The notes beneath the pieces are model-generated. The model ran no database searches, was not told the DNA's origin, and was given only the letters and a program-made list of their open reading frames with translations. Positions 1-11,638 of a stretch of 64,000 nt of DNA are shown piece after piece. The position numbers and the translations under genes were made by a program. Source of the stretch: Clostridium thermarum (GTDB lineage Bacteria; Bacillota; Clostridia; Clostridiales; Clostridiaceae); NCBI RefSeq assembly GCF_006351925.1, contig NZ_CP040924.1, positions 12,501-76,500 on the forward strand, written 5' to 3'. Each line of letters opens with the position of its first letter. The stretch's first letter is position 1.

Positions 1-1893
<1,893 letters not shown>

Positions 1894-1941
1894 TAAAACA
1901 CATTCTTATGTGCAATTTTCAGAGAACAAGCTTCTCTAGTA

Positions 1942-2058
1942 TCTGGTGATAATAGCGTGAGAGTTACACCCGTTCCCATTCCGAACACGATGGTTAAGAC
2001 TCACAGCGCCGATGGTACTGCTCGGGAGACTGAGTGGAAGAGTAGGACGTTGCCAGGT
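1942..2058 (+). rRNA. 5S ribosomal RNA
   Basis: A 117-base 5S rRNA lies about 50 bases after 23S. It has the conserved ACACCCGTTCCCATTCCGAA core and closing complementary ends (TCTGGTGAT near the start, TTGCCAGG at the end). It is part of the same rRNA operon and is followed three bases later by a tRNA. Confidence 0.95.
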
Positions 2059-2061
2059 TAT

Positions 2062-2138
2062 GGATCTTTAGCTCAGTTGGTTAGAGCAACCGGCTCATAA
2101 CCGGTTGGTCCGGGGTTCGAGTCCCTGAAGGTCCACCA
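2062..2138 (+). tRNA. tRNA-Met (CAT), elongator type or lysidine-modified Ile2
   Basis: A 77-base cloverleaf. The acceptor stem is GGATCTT/AAGGTCC with one G-T pair, the anticodon loop is CTCATAA (anticodon CAT), the T-arm is GGGTTCGAGTCCC, and CCA is encoded. The first pair is a normal G-C, which argues against the initiator tRNA (mismatched 1-72 pair). CAT tRNAs that are not initiators can be elongator Met or the Ile2 species modified by TilS, and sequence alone does not settle this. It is cotranscribed with the rRNA operon. Confidence 0.9.
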
Positions 2139-2141
2139 TTT

Positions 2142-2217
2142 GGGGGTATAGCTCAGCTGGGAGAGCACCTGCCTTGCACGCAGGGGGTCAAGAGTTCGAA
2201 TCTCTTTATCTCCACCA
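2142..2217 (+). tRNA. tRNA-Ala (TGC)
   Basis: A 76-base cloverleaf starting three bases after the previous tRNA. The anticodon stem CCTGC/GCAGG encloses loop CTTGCAC, giving anticodon TGC (Ala). The acceptor stem GGGGGTA/TATCTCC contains G-T pairs and CCA is encoded. It is the last gene of the rRNA operon and is followed directly by a terminator. Confidence 0.96.
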
Positions 2218-2221
2218 TAAG

Positions 2222-2255
2222 AAAACCATGAACTTTTGTTCATGGTTTTTTATTT
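2222..2255 (+). terminator. Rho-independent terminator of the rRNA-tRNA operon
   Basis: The inverted repeat AACCATGAAC / GTTCATGGTT encloses a four-base loop and is followed by a T-rich run. It lies directly after tRNA-Ala. Confidence 0.9.
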
Positions 2256-2329
2256 TATTTGTTAATATATATTAAAAAATATAAAATAAAATTATAGCAA
2301 TTTAAATACTAACAAATATGAGGTGAATT

Positions 2330-2845
2330 ATGGGACTTTATAGGGTAAAGCAATTTATATGGGCTGCCTTTAGTAAAGTAACAAAGGATGACATAGAATA
2401 TGTGAATTGTATTCTAGATACTGAAGAGCAAAAGTTATTTTTCATGTTATCAGTATCAGAACAAAAGCACTGTATTAGAGTAGCCCATGATGTTGAAAAG
2501 TTTTTAGAAGATATCAAGGATAAATCAGCCTTGTCTATAAGTAAAGAAGATTTTAAAAAAGTTGCTTTGCTTCATGATATAGGTAAAATAGAGAAAAGAA
2601 TAAATATAATAGATAAATCGTTATTAGTAATAATGAACAAAATTTCACCAAGTAATCTCAGAAGGTTAACGAAGGTTAAAAAAGTGGATGTATACTTTAA
2701 CCATGCTGAAAAGGGGTATGAAATTCTAAAAGAACTAAAGAGATATGATGATAGATTTCTATACTTAGTGAGAAATCATCATAACAATGGTATAATAAAT
2801 GATGAGGAATTAGATATATTAAAGCATGCGGATGGCCTAAACTAA
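2330..2845 (+). CDS. HD-domain phosphohydrolase
   Basis: A 171-residue soluble protein of the HD metal-dependent phosphohydrolase superfamily. The metal-binding pattern is visible: H47/H53, then LHDIGK with H82-D83, then His residues near 124 (FNHAEKG) and 148 (RNHHNNG). The substrate is unknown; single-domain HD proteins of this size are usually nucleotide or phosphate-ester hydrolases. GAGGTG lies just before the ATG. It is followed 24 bases later by niaR and is probably cotranscribed with it. In clostridia a similar HD gene often sits between the first rRNA operon and serS. The family is clear; the function is not assignable. Confidence 0.8.
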   Translation: MGLYRVKQFIWAAFSKVTKDDIEYVNCILDTEEQKLFFMLSVSEQKHCIRVAHDVEKFLEDIKDKSALSISKEDFKKVALLHDIGKIEKRINIIDKSLLVIMNKISPSNLRRLTKVKKVDVYFNHAEKGYEILKELKRYDDRFLYLVRNHHNNGIINDEELDILKHADGLN

Positions 2846-2869
2846 ATAAGATAATAGGGTGGTGAGAGA

Positions 2870-3385
2870 ATGAATTCAAAGGAAAGAAGAAAGTATATAT
2901 TAAATAAGTTGAGATCCGATAATGAACCTCAGAAAGGACATATACTAGCCTCAGAAATGGGGGTAACAAGACAAGTAATTGTAAAGGACATTGCCATATT
3001 AAGAGCAGAGGGAGAAAATATTATAGCTACACCAGAAGGTTACATTATACCATCGAATTATTCTTATAAGGTTAAAAGATTAATAGCCGTATGCCATAAA
3101 AGAGAGGATATTGAGGAAGAGCTAAAAATTATAACTAAGTATGGAGCAACTATAGAGGATGTTATTGTTGAACACCCTCTATATGGTGAAATAAAAGGAA
3201 TGTTGATGGTTAAGAACTTAAAAGATGTTGAAAGCTTTATGGAGAAATTTAATAAAGAAAAGGCCCAGCCCTTATCGGGACTAACCGGCGGGGTTCATAT
3301 GCATACAATTGTAGCTGACAGTGAGGGTACCATAGACGCCGTATTAAGTGAATTAAAAGAAAAGGGATACTTAGCCTGTGATTAA
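2870..3385 (+). CDS. niaR: NiaR-type transcriptional repressor of niacin metabolism (HTH_11 + 3H domain)
   Basis: 171 residues. An N-terminal winged helix-turn-helix (about 5-60, with GVTRQVIVKDIAILRAEG as the recognition region) is followed by a 3H domain (about 70-170). The domain's conserved histidines are visible at H76, H102 (EHPLYGEI), H143 and H145 (GGVHMHTI). In Bacilli and Clostridia this family (NiaR/YrxA) binds nicotinic acid and represses NAD biosynthesis and niacin uptake genes; the His cluster binds a metal. The usual targets (nadABC, niaP) are not in this window, so it must act elsewhere. GGTGGTGAG serves as the ribosome binding site. Confidence 0.88.
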   Translation: MNSKERRKYILNKLRSDNEPQKGHILASEMGVTRQVIVKDIAILRAEGENIIATPEGYIIPSNYSYKVKRLIAVCHKREDIEEELKIITKYGATIEDVIVEHPLYGEIKGMLMVKNLKDVESFMEKFNKEKAQPLSGLTGGVHMHTIVADSEGTIDAVLSELKEKGYLACD

Positions 3386-3423
3386 TTTGCAGAATTGCTA
3401 AGCCTATAAATAGGAGGACGACT

Positions 3424-4818
3424 ATGGATTATGATGTATTAGTACTAGGTGGAGGAATCATAGGCTGTGCTGTAGCCTATGAGCTATCAAAATATAGTTT
3501 AAATATAGCATTAATAGAAAAGGATTATGATATTGCCGATGATGTAGCTTTGACCAATACAGCTATTGTTTATGACGGAATGGAATGTGAAGATACTCTA
3601 ATGGCAAAGCTTGAGTTTATGGGAAATTCGATGTTCAGTGAAATAACTAAGAAATTTAACATACCATTTAAACGATGTGGTTCACTGATAACAGCAGAAG
3701 GGGCTAAAGGTGTAGAACAAATAGAAAAAATGTATAAAAGTGCTCAACAAAGAGGCATTGATTACGTGGAGCTACTTTCAGGAGATGAAGCAAGGACAAA
3801 GGAATCATCTCTGAGTAAAAGTGTTGTAAAAGCCTTATATTCGCCAAATACAGGGGTTGTATGCCCGTATGACCTTGCTATAGCCTATGGAGAGGTAGCT
3901 TTTGATAATGGAGTCATTTTCAGATTATCTGAAGAGGTCGTTGACATAGAAAGTATATCTAAAGGAGTAAGGGTTACTACAAATAAAAATAAGTTCACTT
4001 GTAAGGTAGTGGTTAATACTACACCTGGTGATCATTATAGTATCGATGCGGACAGAAAACTAGCCTATAAACAGGAAGAATATATTAATTATTTTGTATT
4101 AGAAGAGGAAGAGAAGGATACCTATTCAAAAATAGTATTTTCACTTGGAGAAGATGGAGATACGGCATACTACATAAATACGCTAATGGAACATAACTTG
4201 GTTTCTGTAAGGACAAAGAAAGTACTAAATCTTGAGGAAACACTGAATAAGGCTGTGAGTCTAGTTGGTGAGGTAGATAAAAATCAAATCGATAGCTTTT
4301 ATTCTTCACCTTATAGGAGTGATGTAATGATAATTGATGACAGTTATTTAAACAATGGTTATGTTAGGATAACCGGTAACCATTATGGACAGGTAACTAT
4401 GACACCTTCTATAGCAAAGATGGTATGCGAAACTATAGTTGGCAATTTAAATGCAAAGCTAAGAAAAAACTTTAAAGATAGCCGAAGAGATGTATTTAGG
4501 TTTAGAGAATTACCTAACGATGAAAGGCAAAACTTAATAAAGTTAGATAAAAAATACGGAAATATTATATGTACCTGTCAAATGATAACCGAGGGAGAAA
4601 TTGTAGACAGCATTAGAAGACCTTTAGGAGCAAGAACTCTTGAAGGAATACAGAGAAGAACTGGAGCAACTTTAGGAAGATGTAAGGGATCCTATTGCTT
4701 AAATAAAATAATTTCAATATTAGCTAGGGAAACTAATAGGCATGTTACAGAGATTGTTTTGGATTCAAAGAAGTCTAAAATTATATTAAACAGAATTAAG
4801 GAGTTTGACAGTGTGTGA
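3424..4818 (+). CDS. FAD-dependent oxidoreductase, GlpA-like, with C-terminal BFD-type [2Fe-2S] domain
   Basis: 464 residues. The N-terminus has the FAD dinucleotide fold (VLGGGIIGCAVAYELS, residues 6-21) and a glycerol-3-phosphate dehydrogenase/DAO-like body. The C-terminus carries a BFD-like iron-sulfur motif with C383, C385, C420 and C425 (CxC...CxxxxC). In many Firmicutes such a protein is encoded with a second flavoprotein (pyridine nucleotide-disulfide type) and a DUF1667 protein, thought to form one electron-transfer complex. Here only the DUF1667 gene follows. An ideal AGGAGG lies 6-7 bases before the ATG. The natural substrate is unknown; G3P oxidation is possible but unproven. Confidence 0.85.
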   Translation: MDYDVLVLGGGIIGCAVAYELSKYSLNIALIEKDYDIADDVALTNTAIVYDGMECEDTLMAKLEFMGNSMFSEITKKFNIPFKRCGSLITAEGAKGVEQIEKMYKSAQQRGIDYVELLSGDEARTKESSLSKSVVKALYSPNTGVVCPYDLAIAYGEVAFDNGVIFRLSEEVVDIESISKGVRVTTNKNKFTCKVVVNTTPGDHYSIDADRKLAYKQEEYINYFVLEEEEKDTYSKIVFSLGEDGDTAYYINTLMEHNLVSVRTKKVLNLEETLNKAVSLVGEVDKNQIDSFYSSPYRSDVMIIDDSYLNNGYVRITGNHYGQVTMTPSIAKMVCETIVGNLNAKLRKNFKDSRRDVFRFRELPNDERQNLIKLDKKYGNIICTCQMITEGEIVDSIRRPLGARTLEGIQRRTGATLGRCKGSYCLNKIISILARETNRHVTEIVLDSKKSKIILNRIKEFDSV

Positions 4819-5089
4819 GGGATGTATGGGTATGGAATATGGGAAGCAAAATGATAAAGAGAGAAAAGAGGTATTAACTACCCTTGTGAGGGTAAAAGGT
4901 TCTGGAGCCGTTAAGGTTGTACCAGTAAAAAGTACTGCACCAATAGATAGAAGCTTATGGCTGGAGTGTTCAAAGGCTCTAAGCAGAATATATGTAGGTG
5001 TACCTATAATGATTGGTGATACAGTATGCAAAAACATACTTAATACCGGTGTAGATATTGTTTGTACTAGAAATATAGATAAGATATAA
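4811..5089 (+). CDS. DUF1667 protein with reduced N-terminal Cys cluster
   Basis: A small protein of about 92 residues, matching DUF1667 through the body (VLTTLVRVKGSG, PVKSTAPID, IGDTVCKNILNTGVDIVCTR). I place the start at GTG 4811 because AAGGAG at 4798-4803 is 7 bases upstream; the TTG at 4805 is too close. The gene overlaps the end of the flavoprotein gene by 8 bases. Family members usually begin with about four cysteines for an iron-sulfur cluster, but here the N-terminus is short and keeps only one CxxC (CEGC). It is probably a partner of the upstream flavoprotein. The loss of cysteines may mean the cluster was lost. Confidence 0.75.
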   Translation: MCEGCMGMEYGKQNDKERKEVLTTLVRVKGSGAVKVVPVKSTAPIDRSLWLECSKALSRIYVGVPIMIGDTVCKNILNTGVDIVCTRNIDKI

Positions 5090-5108
5090 AAATAGTTCAA
5101 CAAATTTA

Positions 5109-5138
5109 TTTACTTTTTTTATAAAACATGTATATAAT
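5109..5138 (+). promoter_or_regulatory. Sigma-A promoter of the serS T-box transcript
   Basis: TTACTT at 5110-5115 and a perfect TATAAT at 5133-5138 are separated by 17 bases. They lie just upstream of the T-box leader. Confidence 0.6.
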
Positions 5139-5170
5139 GTATCTATGTAAACAAAATAAACATATAACTG

Positions 5171-5381
5171 TTGAAGAGGACTAGTAACTTATATAGTTTT
5201 TAAGAGAGCCAGCGGTTGGTGAAAGCTGGTATACTATATTTGAGAATCCACCTCAGAGGGACTGCGAAGAGCAGTACGGTAAGCCGTTAAAATAATTAAG
5301 AGGACCGGAATATTTTTCGGTCAACTAGGGTGGCAACGCGGAGTCTTTCGTCCCTTTTGGGATGATAGACTTTTTATTTTT
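5171..5381 (+). promoter_or_regulatory. T-box leader (serine, UCC specifier) with terminator
   Basis: A classic T-box. The stem I apical region has GAGAGCC and GGTTGGTGAAAGC (5205-5227). The specifier loop reads GAA-TCC-AC with specifier codon UCC (Ser) at 5247-5249. The T-box AGGGTGGCAACGCGG is at 5327-5341, where the GGTGGC bulge pairs with the uncharged tRNA 3' end. A terminator follows (AGTCTTTCGTCCC paired with GGGATGATAGACT, then a T run). The serine specifier agrees with serS downstream: uncharged tRNA-Ser should favour the antiterminator and raise SerRS synthesis. Confidence 0.95.
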
Positions 5382-5404
5382 AGATAGAAATGTAGGAGGT
5401 ATAA

Positions 5405-6688
<1,284 letters not shown>

Positions 6689-6788
6689 ATCGATTAAAGA
6701 GTAGTGTCAGATGGCATCTTCCAGTAGAAAACCATATTGATGAGATGTTATAATGGTAATGGAATAATATTTAAGGAGGAGCCAAAAA

Positions 6789-7121
6789 ATGATTGCTAAA
6801 AGAAGTGTTGCTACTGCAATAATACTCTCATTACTGACTTGTGGTATTTACTTTATTATTTGGATGATAAGTTTAAGTAATGAAGTATCCGCGTATAATG
6901 GAGAAAACCAGGAGGGTGGAATGGAATTTCTATTAATGTTGGTTACTTGCGGTATATACGGAATTTATTGGCACTATAAAATGGGACAGAAACTTTTAAG
7001 GGCTAAGCAGAGAGCAGGACAATATGCTCAAGACAATAGTATTCTATACTTATTACTTAGCATTTTTGGTCTATCTATAGTTTCTGTTGCTATTATGCAA
7101 TCACAAGCCAATGAACTATAA
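6789..7121 (+). CDS. DUF4234 small membrane protein
   Basis: 110 residues with hydrophobic segments at about 8-27, 44-62 and 85-103. The repeated motif LLTCGIYFIIW / LVTCGIYGIYWHY is the hallmark of the DUF4234 family. Function is unknown for the family; it is a predicted integral membrane protein. AAGGAGGAGCC lies before the ATG. The next gene overlaps it, so the two are probably translated together. Confidence 0.8.
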   Translation: MIAKRSVATAIILSLLTCGIYFIIWMISLSNEVSAYNGENQEGGMEFLLMLVTCGIYGIYWHYKMGQKLLRAKQRAGQYAQDNSILYLLLSIFGLSIVSVAIMQSQANEL

Positions 7122-7521
7122 GAATTTCATAAAAGAAGAGCATATTAAGACCTTTTGGATACTTGCAGCAATTGGTGCTGTAAGTATCCTTATTGGTTTT
7201 CTTACAGACAGAAGTACTTGTCTGTTTTACAACACTACCGGAGTACCATGTCCCGGCTGTGGTATGACCAGAGCGTTTCTTAATTTATTTAATGGCCATA
7301 TTTCGGAAGCTTTTCATTTCCATCCACTATTTCCTTTAGTATTATTTATACCTTTTCTAATGACCAATAAAAAAAAGATATACTTATACAGCACCATATC
7401 TATATTCATAGCTGTATGGTTAATTAGGTTAAAGCTATATTATCCTGATGTTGAACCTATGACTTATCATGAAGATAACTTATTTACTTTTATAAAATCA
7501 TTAATAGAAAAAGCTTTTTAG
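7111..7521 (+). CDS. DUF2752 membrane protein
   Basis: About 136 residues from ATG 7111 (MNYKNFIKEEH). A longer frame from TTG 7087 is open but less likely. The family signature TGVPCPGCGMTRA is present near residue 42, where two cysteines and a GMTR motif sit at the end of a periplasm-facing loop, with transmembrane segments before and after. The function is unknown. The start overlaps the end of the DUF4234 gene by 11 bases, which suggests translational coupling; no strong separate ribosome binding site is visible. Confidence 0.78.
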   Translation: MNYKNFIKEEHIKTFWILAAIGAVSILIGFLTDRSTCLFYNTTGVPCPGCGMTRAFLNLFNGHISEAFHFHPLFPLVLFIPFLMTNKKKIYLYSTISIFIAVWLIRLKLYYPDVEPMTYHEDNLFTFIKSLIEKAF

Positions 7522-7576
7522 AAGTAATATGGAATTTAATCCGTGTATTACAAATAAAAAAATATTATTTTTTATG

Positions 7577-7605
7577 TTGACATAACATAGTCACCTTGTT
7601 ATAAT
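7577..7605 (+). promoter_or_regulatory. Consensus sigma-A promoter of the tRNA-Ser pair
   Basis: A perfect TTGACA (7577-7582), a 17-base spacer and a perfect TATAAT (7600-7605) sit about 27 bases before the first tRNA-Ser. This is a full-consensus promoter, as expected for stable RNA. Confidence 0.92.
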
Positions 7606-7632
7606 AGTATTTGTCACTGAGGTGACTGATAT

Positions 7633-7723
7633 GGAAAGATGGTCGAGTTGGTTTAAGGCACCGGTCTTGAAAACCGGCGTGCGGGTGACCGCACCGTGGG
7701 TTCGAATCCCACTCTTTCCGCCA
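7633..7723 (+). tRNA. tRNA-Ser (TGA)
   Basis: A 91-base class II tRNA. The acceptor stem is GGAAAGA/TCTTTCC, anticodon stem CCGGT/ACCGG encloses loop CTTGAAA (anticodon TGA, reading UCA/UCN), the long variable arm GTGCGGGTGACCGCAC is typical of serine tRNAs, and CCA is encoded. Confidence 0.96.
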
Positions 7724-7757
7724 TATTTTATTTAATATAATATAGTTTGTAGAGCAT

Positions 7758-7848
7758 GGAGAAATACTCAAGTGGTCGAAGAGGCGCCCCTGCTAAGGGC
7801 GTAGGTCGGGTAACCGGCGCGAGGGTTCAAATCCCTCTTTCTCCGCCA
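7758..7848 (+). tRNA. tRNA-Ser (GCT)
   Basis: A 91-base class II tRNA. The acceptor stem is GGAGAAA/TTTCTCC, and anticodon stem CGCCC/GGGCG encloses loop CTGCTAA (anticodon GCT, reading AGC/AGU). The long variable arm and CCA are present. It is cotranscribed with the preceding tRNA-Ser from the consensus promoter at 7577. Confidence 0.96.
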
Positions 7849-7853
7849 AATAT

Positions 7854-7889
7854 GAAGCTTGCAAGATGTAAGCTTCTATTTATTTTTTG
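7854..7889 (+). terminator. Terminator of the tRNA-Ser operon
   Basis: GAAGCTTGCA pairs with TGTAAGCTTC around a 3-base loop, followed by a T-rich run. It sits six bases after the second tRNA. Confidence 0.85.
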
Positions 7890-8051
7890 TTAATATATAA
7901 AAAAGTAATTAGGGCTAAAATTAAAATTTTGAAACTTGTTAATATAGTTTTTGATTTATATAATATAAAATAAATAGAAATATTATAGGGCTGTGGTAAT
8001 GTATATATAAACTATGCAGAATAGGTTATAATTAAATAAGAGAAATACAAT

Positions 8052-8120
8052 TATCCAATTTCAGTGAGGTAGAGATATTGGATATCTAAGGTATGAGAAG
8101 GTATTTCTCGTACCTTTTTT
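8052..8120 (+). promoter_or_regulatory. Two-hairpin leader with intrinsic terminator upstream of addB
   Basis: Within the 316-base gap before addB there are two hairpins. The first is TATCCAAT (8052-8059) with ATTGGATA (8077-8084). The second, AAGGTATGAGAA (8088-8099) with TTCTCGTACCTT (8105-8116), runs into six T residues and ends about 45 bases before the addB start. A TATAAT-like box lies just upstream, near 8033. It may be an attenuator of addBA or an independent short RNA; which one is not decided. The rest of the gap is AT-rich with nothing else recognised. Confidence 0.55.
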
Positions 8121-8164
8121 ATTACACAATATAAGGGAAAAAAGTATTAACAGGAGTTGATTAT

Positions 8165-11100
8165 ATGAGTTTAAGATTTATATATGGAAGAGGAGGCAGC
8201 GGGAAAAGCCACTATTGTCTTCAGGAGATAAAGGAAAATATATTAAGAGGAGCTAATCACAAACTTGTATTGTTAGTGCCGGAACAATTTTCATTCCAAT
8301 CAGAGAGAAATCTGTTAAAGGTTGTAGGAGCTACAGGAATTACTAAGGCAGAAGTTCTAAGTTTTAAAAGGTTAGCTCATAGAGTTTTTAATGAAGTTGG
8401 CGGTGTTACCTTAAGAAGGATAGATGATACAGGAAAGTCAATGCTTATATATAACATTTTGGAGGAACTAGGAGGTAATTTGAAGTACTTTGGCAGAGCA
8501 AGTAAGCAGCAAGGCTTTATAGATATAGTTTCGGATACCATAGGGGAATTTAAGCGCTATAATATTACCCCGGAAATAATAGAAGGTTCTATGAAAGATT
8601 TAGAACAGCAGGATCTAAAGTATAAGCTTCAAGATTTAAAAACTATATATGAAAGGTTTCAGGAAGCTCTACATAAGGAGTACATAGATTCAGAAGATGA
8701 GTTAACGCTACTGGCAGAAAAGCTGGACAAATGTTCTGTTTATGATGGTGCAGAGGTATGGATTGATGAATTCTCAACATTCACCCCTCAGCAGTATACC
8801 GTTCTTCAAAAGCTTTTAAAAAAGTGCAAAAGGGTGAACATTACTCTCACTAGTGATGAATTAGATAACATCCATACTGTAGACAATACTGATATCTTTT
8901 CCGTTACAAAAAATACTGAAAGAAAGTTTATGAGGCTTATACAGGAAAATAATGTAGGCTTTGAAGAAGCTGTAAACCTAAATAAGGATTGTTGCCCACG
9001 TTTTTCTGATAATAAGGAACTACAGCATATTGAAAGATATTTCTATGCAGCTCCCTATAGATATTATGAGGGAAAGATAGAAAATTTAAGGATATATAAG
9101 GCATTTGACAATTACGATGAGATAGCGATGATATCAAGAGACATTATTAGGCTCGTAAGAGACAAGGGCTATAGATTTAAAGATATTGCAGTAGTATGCA
9201 GGGAGCTTGAAAGCTATGAGAAAATAATTGCTGCCATATTTAGAGAATATGGAATTCCGTACTTTTTAGATATGAAAAGAACTGTCAGCGGAAATCCCTT
9301 AGTGGTGTTTATAACTTCTGTATTTGATATTTTTACGAAGAATTGGTCCTATGAGACTGTGTTTAGATATCTGAAAACTGGCTTAACCGGTATAGATAAT
9401 GAAAGTCTTGATTTATTAGAAAACTATGTCTTAGCTAACGGTATAAGAGGAAACCAGTGGACAAGTCATGAATTCTGGAACTATAGGATTAACTATGGTT
9501 ATGAAAAAGATGAGTTAACCCAGTATGAAACAGCAATATTAAACAAAATAAATGAGGCAAAGGAAATGATAACCGCACCTCTAATAAAGCTTCAAAAGAG
9601 TTTAAAGACCAATAACAATGTGAAGAGTATATGTACATCACTGTATGAGTTTTTGATAGAAAGCGGTGCCCTTGAAAGGATAGAAGCTTGGACAAATCAT
9701 TTTAGGGAACAAGGCCAGATGGAACTTTCCAATGAGTATGATCAAATTGTAGATATAGTAATGGAGACTTTAAATTCTTTGGTGGAAGTTATGGGAGAGG
9801 AAAAGCTAGGCATTGATAAATTTATGAAGATCCTAGCTGTAGGCTTCCAAAAGAGAGAAATGGGACTTATACCTATATCTTTAGATGAGGTTATGATAGG
9901 CGACATTGCAAGAATAAGAAGCCAAGGGGTAAAAGCCCTATATATTATTGGGGTTAATGATGGTGTTTTTCCTAAGGTTTCAAAGGAAGAGGGAATACTT
10001 TCTGATAGGGACAGAGAAATTTTAAGAGACAGTGGAGTAGAGCTGGCAGCAGACACTAAGACTAAAGTCTTTGAAGAACAGTTTTTAGTTTATACAACCT
10101 TAACTACCCCATGTAATTATTTAATATTGACCTATCCTATGGCAAACTTTGAAGGAAAAACACTAAGACCTTCGGTTATCATATCCAGAATGAAGAAGAT
10201 CTTTCCAAAGCTTCAAGAGGAAAGTGAATTAGTAAAGCTGAAGAACCCTGCTTCCAGAATAGAGGCCATTGCAGCGCCGGAACCTACCTTCAATGAATTA
10301 GTATCGGCACTGAGAAGGAAGTATGAGGGAGAAGAAGTAGAAGATATTTGGGGAGAAATCTATAAGTGGTATGACAGCAAAGAAGAGTGGAAAATGAAGG
10401 CTTCAAGAATATTTAAAGGCTTGGAATACAGTAATGTAGTAGAAAATGTAGATTCGGAAAAGATAAGAAATCTTTATGGAAGGCCGCTGAATTTCAGCGT
10501 TTCAAGAATAGAACAATATGCCCAATGTCCTTTTGCCTACTTTGTAAAGTATGGATTAAAGGCGAAGGATAGAAAGGTCTATGAATTCTCTTCACCGGAC
10601 TTCGGAAGCTTTATCCACGGTATATTGGATAAATTCGCAAAAGTTATAAAGCTTGAGGGAATACAGTGGAAGAAAATATCCAAAGAATGGTGCAGGGAGA
10701 CTATCTCAATGCTTGTTGACCAAGAACTGGAGATACAGAGTAATTTAATACTAAACAGCTCCTCCAGATATAAGTACATAACAGATAAGTTAAAAAGAAT
10801 TCTAACCAGGTCTGTTATCATAATGACTGAACATGTAAAGAGGAGCTCCTTTGATATCCTGGCCAATGAGCTTGTTTTTGGTAAGGGAGGAGACCTTCCG
10901 CCTATAAAGCTAAGCTTACCTTCAGGAGAAGAAATTCAGCTAAGAGGTAGAATAGACAGGGTTGACTCCATGGAATTGGATGGAGAGACTTACTTTAAGG
11001 TAGTAGACTATAAAACCGGAAATAAGAGCTTTTCACTATCAGAGGTATACTACGGCTTACAGCTACAACTGTTAGTATATTTAGATGCTTTATTATCTAA

Positions 11101-11638
11101 TGCTGATGTATATATCCATAAGCAGGCGATACCTGGAGCAATACTTTACTTTAGAGTAGATGATCCTATGGTTAATGGTACTGCCAATATGACTGATGAA
11201 GAAATAGAAAAGGCTATATTAAAAAAGCTAAAGATGAATGGTTTAATATTAAAGGATGCCAGGTTAGTAAGGAATATGGATAAAGACATTAATGGTTTTT
11301 CAGTGATTATACCAGCTAGGTTGAATAAAGGAGGAGATTTGGCTGATACTTCTTCTGTAGTAACTATGCATCAGTTTGAGATTCTTAGACAGTATGTCAG
11401 AGATACAATGATAAGACTTTGTGAGGATATGCTTAACGGTAATATTGAGATAAGGCCAACTAAGGATAAGCAGCATACAGCCTGTAATTATTGCAGCTTT
11501 TCAGCTATATGCCAGTTTGATTCTTCTATAAAGGATAATAAGTATAGATATGTGAATAAGAAAAAAGATGAAGAGATATGGAGCTTGATGGAAAGGGCAA
11601 CGGAAATTGAAGAAGCTGAGGAAGGGAGTGAAGGTTAA
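8165..11638 (+). CDS. addB: ATP-dependent helicase/nuclease subunit AddB
   Basis: 1157 residues, full length for Firmicute AddB. A Walker A motif (GRGGSGKS) is at residues 8-15. The C-terminal RecB-type nuclease domain is present (GRIDRVDS; VVDYKTG). The four cysteines that hold the AddB [4Fe-4S] cluster are visible as C788 and C1107/C1110/C1116 (CxxCxxxxxC). AddB pairs with AddA to process double-strand DNA ends and hand over to RecA, and recognises Chi in related species. CAGGAG lies before the ATG. The stop codon overlaps the addA start by one base (TAATG), so the operon is translationally coupled. Confidence 0.97.
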   Translation: MSLRFIYGRGGSGKSHYCLQEIKENILRGANHKLVLLVPEQFSFQSERNLLKVVGATGITKAEVLSFKRLAHRVFNEVGGVTLRRIDDTGKSMLIYNILEELGGNLKYFGRASKQQGFIDIVSDTIGEFKRYNITPEIIEGSMKDLEQQDLKYKLQDLKTIYERFQEALHKEYIDSEDELTLLAEKLDKCSVYDGAEVWIDEFSTFTPQQYTVLQKLLKKCKRVNITLTSDELDNIHTVDNTDIFSVTKNTERKFMRLIQENNVGFEEAVNLNKDCCPRFSDNKELQHIERYFYAAPYRYYEGKIENLRIYKAFDNYDEIAMISRDIIRLVRDKGYRFKDIAVVCRELESYEKIIAAIFREYGIPYFLDMKRTVSGNPLVVFITSVFDIFTKNWSYETVFRYLKTGLTGIDNESLDLLENYVLANGIRGNQWTSHEFWNYRINYGYEKDELTQYETAILNKINEAKEMITAPLIKLQKSLKTNNNVKSICTSLYEFLIESGALERIEAWTNHFREQGQMELSNEYDQIVDIVMETLNSLVEVMGEEKLGIDKFMKILAVGFQKREMGLIPISLDEVMIGDIARIRSQGVKALYIIGVNDGVFPKVSKEEGILSDRDREILRDSGVELAADTKTKVFEEQFLVYTTLTTPCNYLILTYPMANFEGKTLRPSVIISRMKKIFPKLQEESELVKLKNPASRIEAIAAPEPTFNELVSALRRKYEGEEVEDIWGEIYKWYDSKEEWKMKASRIFKGLEYSNVVENVDSEKIRNLYGRPLNFSVSRIEQYAQCPFAYFVKYGLKAKDRKVYEFSSPDFGSFIHGILDKFAKVIKLEGIQWKKISKEWCRETISMLVDQELEIQSNLILNSSSRYKYITDKLKRILTRSVIIMTEHVKRSSFDILANELVFGKGGDLPPIKLSLPSGEEIQLRGRIDRVDSMELDGETYFKVVDYKTGNKSFSLSEVYYGLQLQLLVYLDALLSNADVYIHKQAIPGAILYFRVDDPMVNGTANMTDEEIEKAILKKLKMNGLILKDARLVRNMDKDINGFSVIIPARLNKGGDLADTSSVVTMHQFEILRQYVRDTMIRLCEDMLNGNIEIRPTKDKQHTACNYCSFSAICQFDSSIKDNKYRYVNKKKDEEIWSLMERATEIEEAEEGSEG

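Noticed and set aside
2062-2138. tRNA with CAT anticodon as initiator tRNA-fMet
   Set aside because: The first acceptor pair is G-C; bacterial initiators have a mismatch at 1-72.
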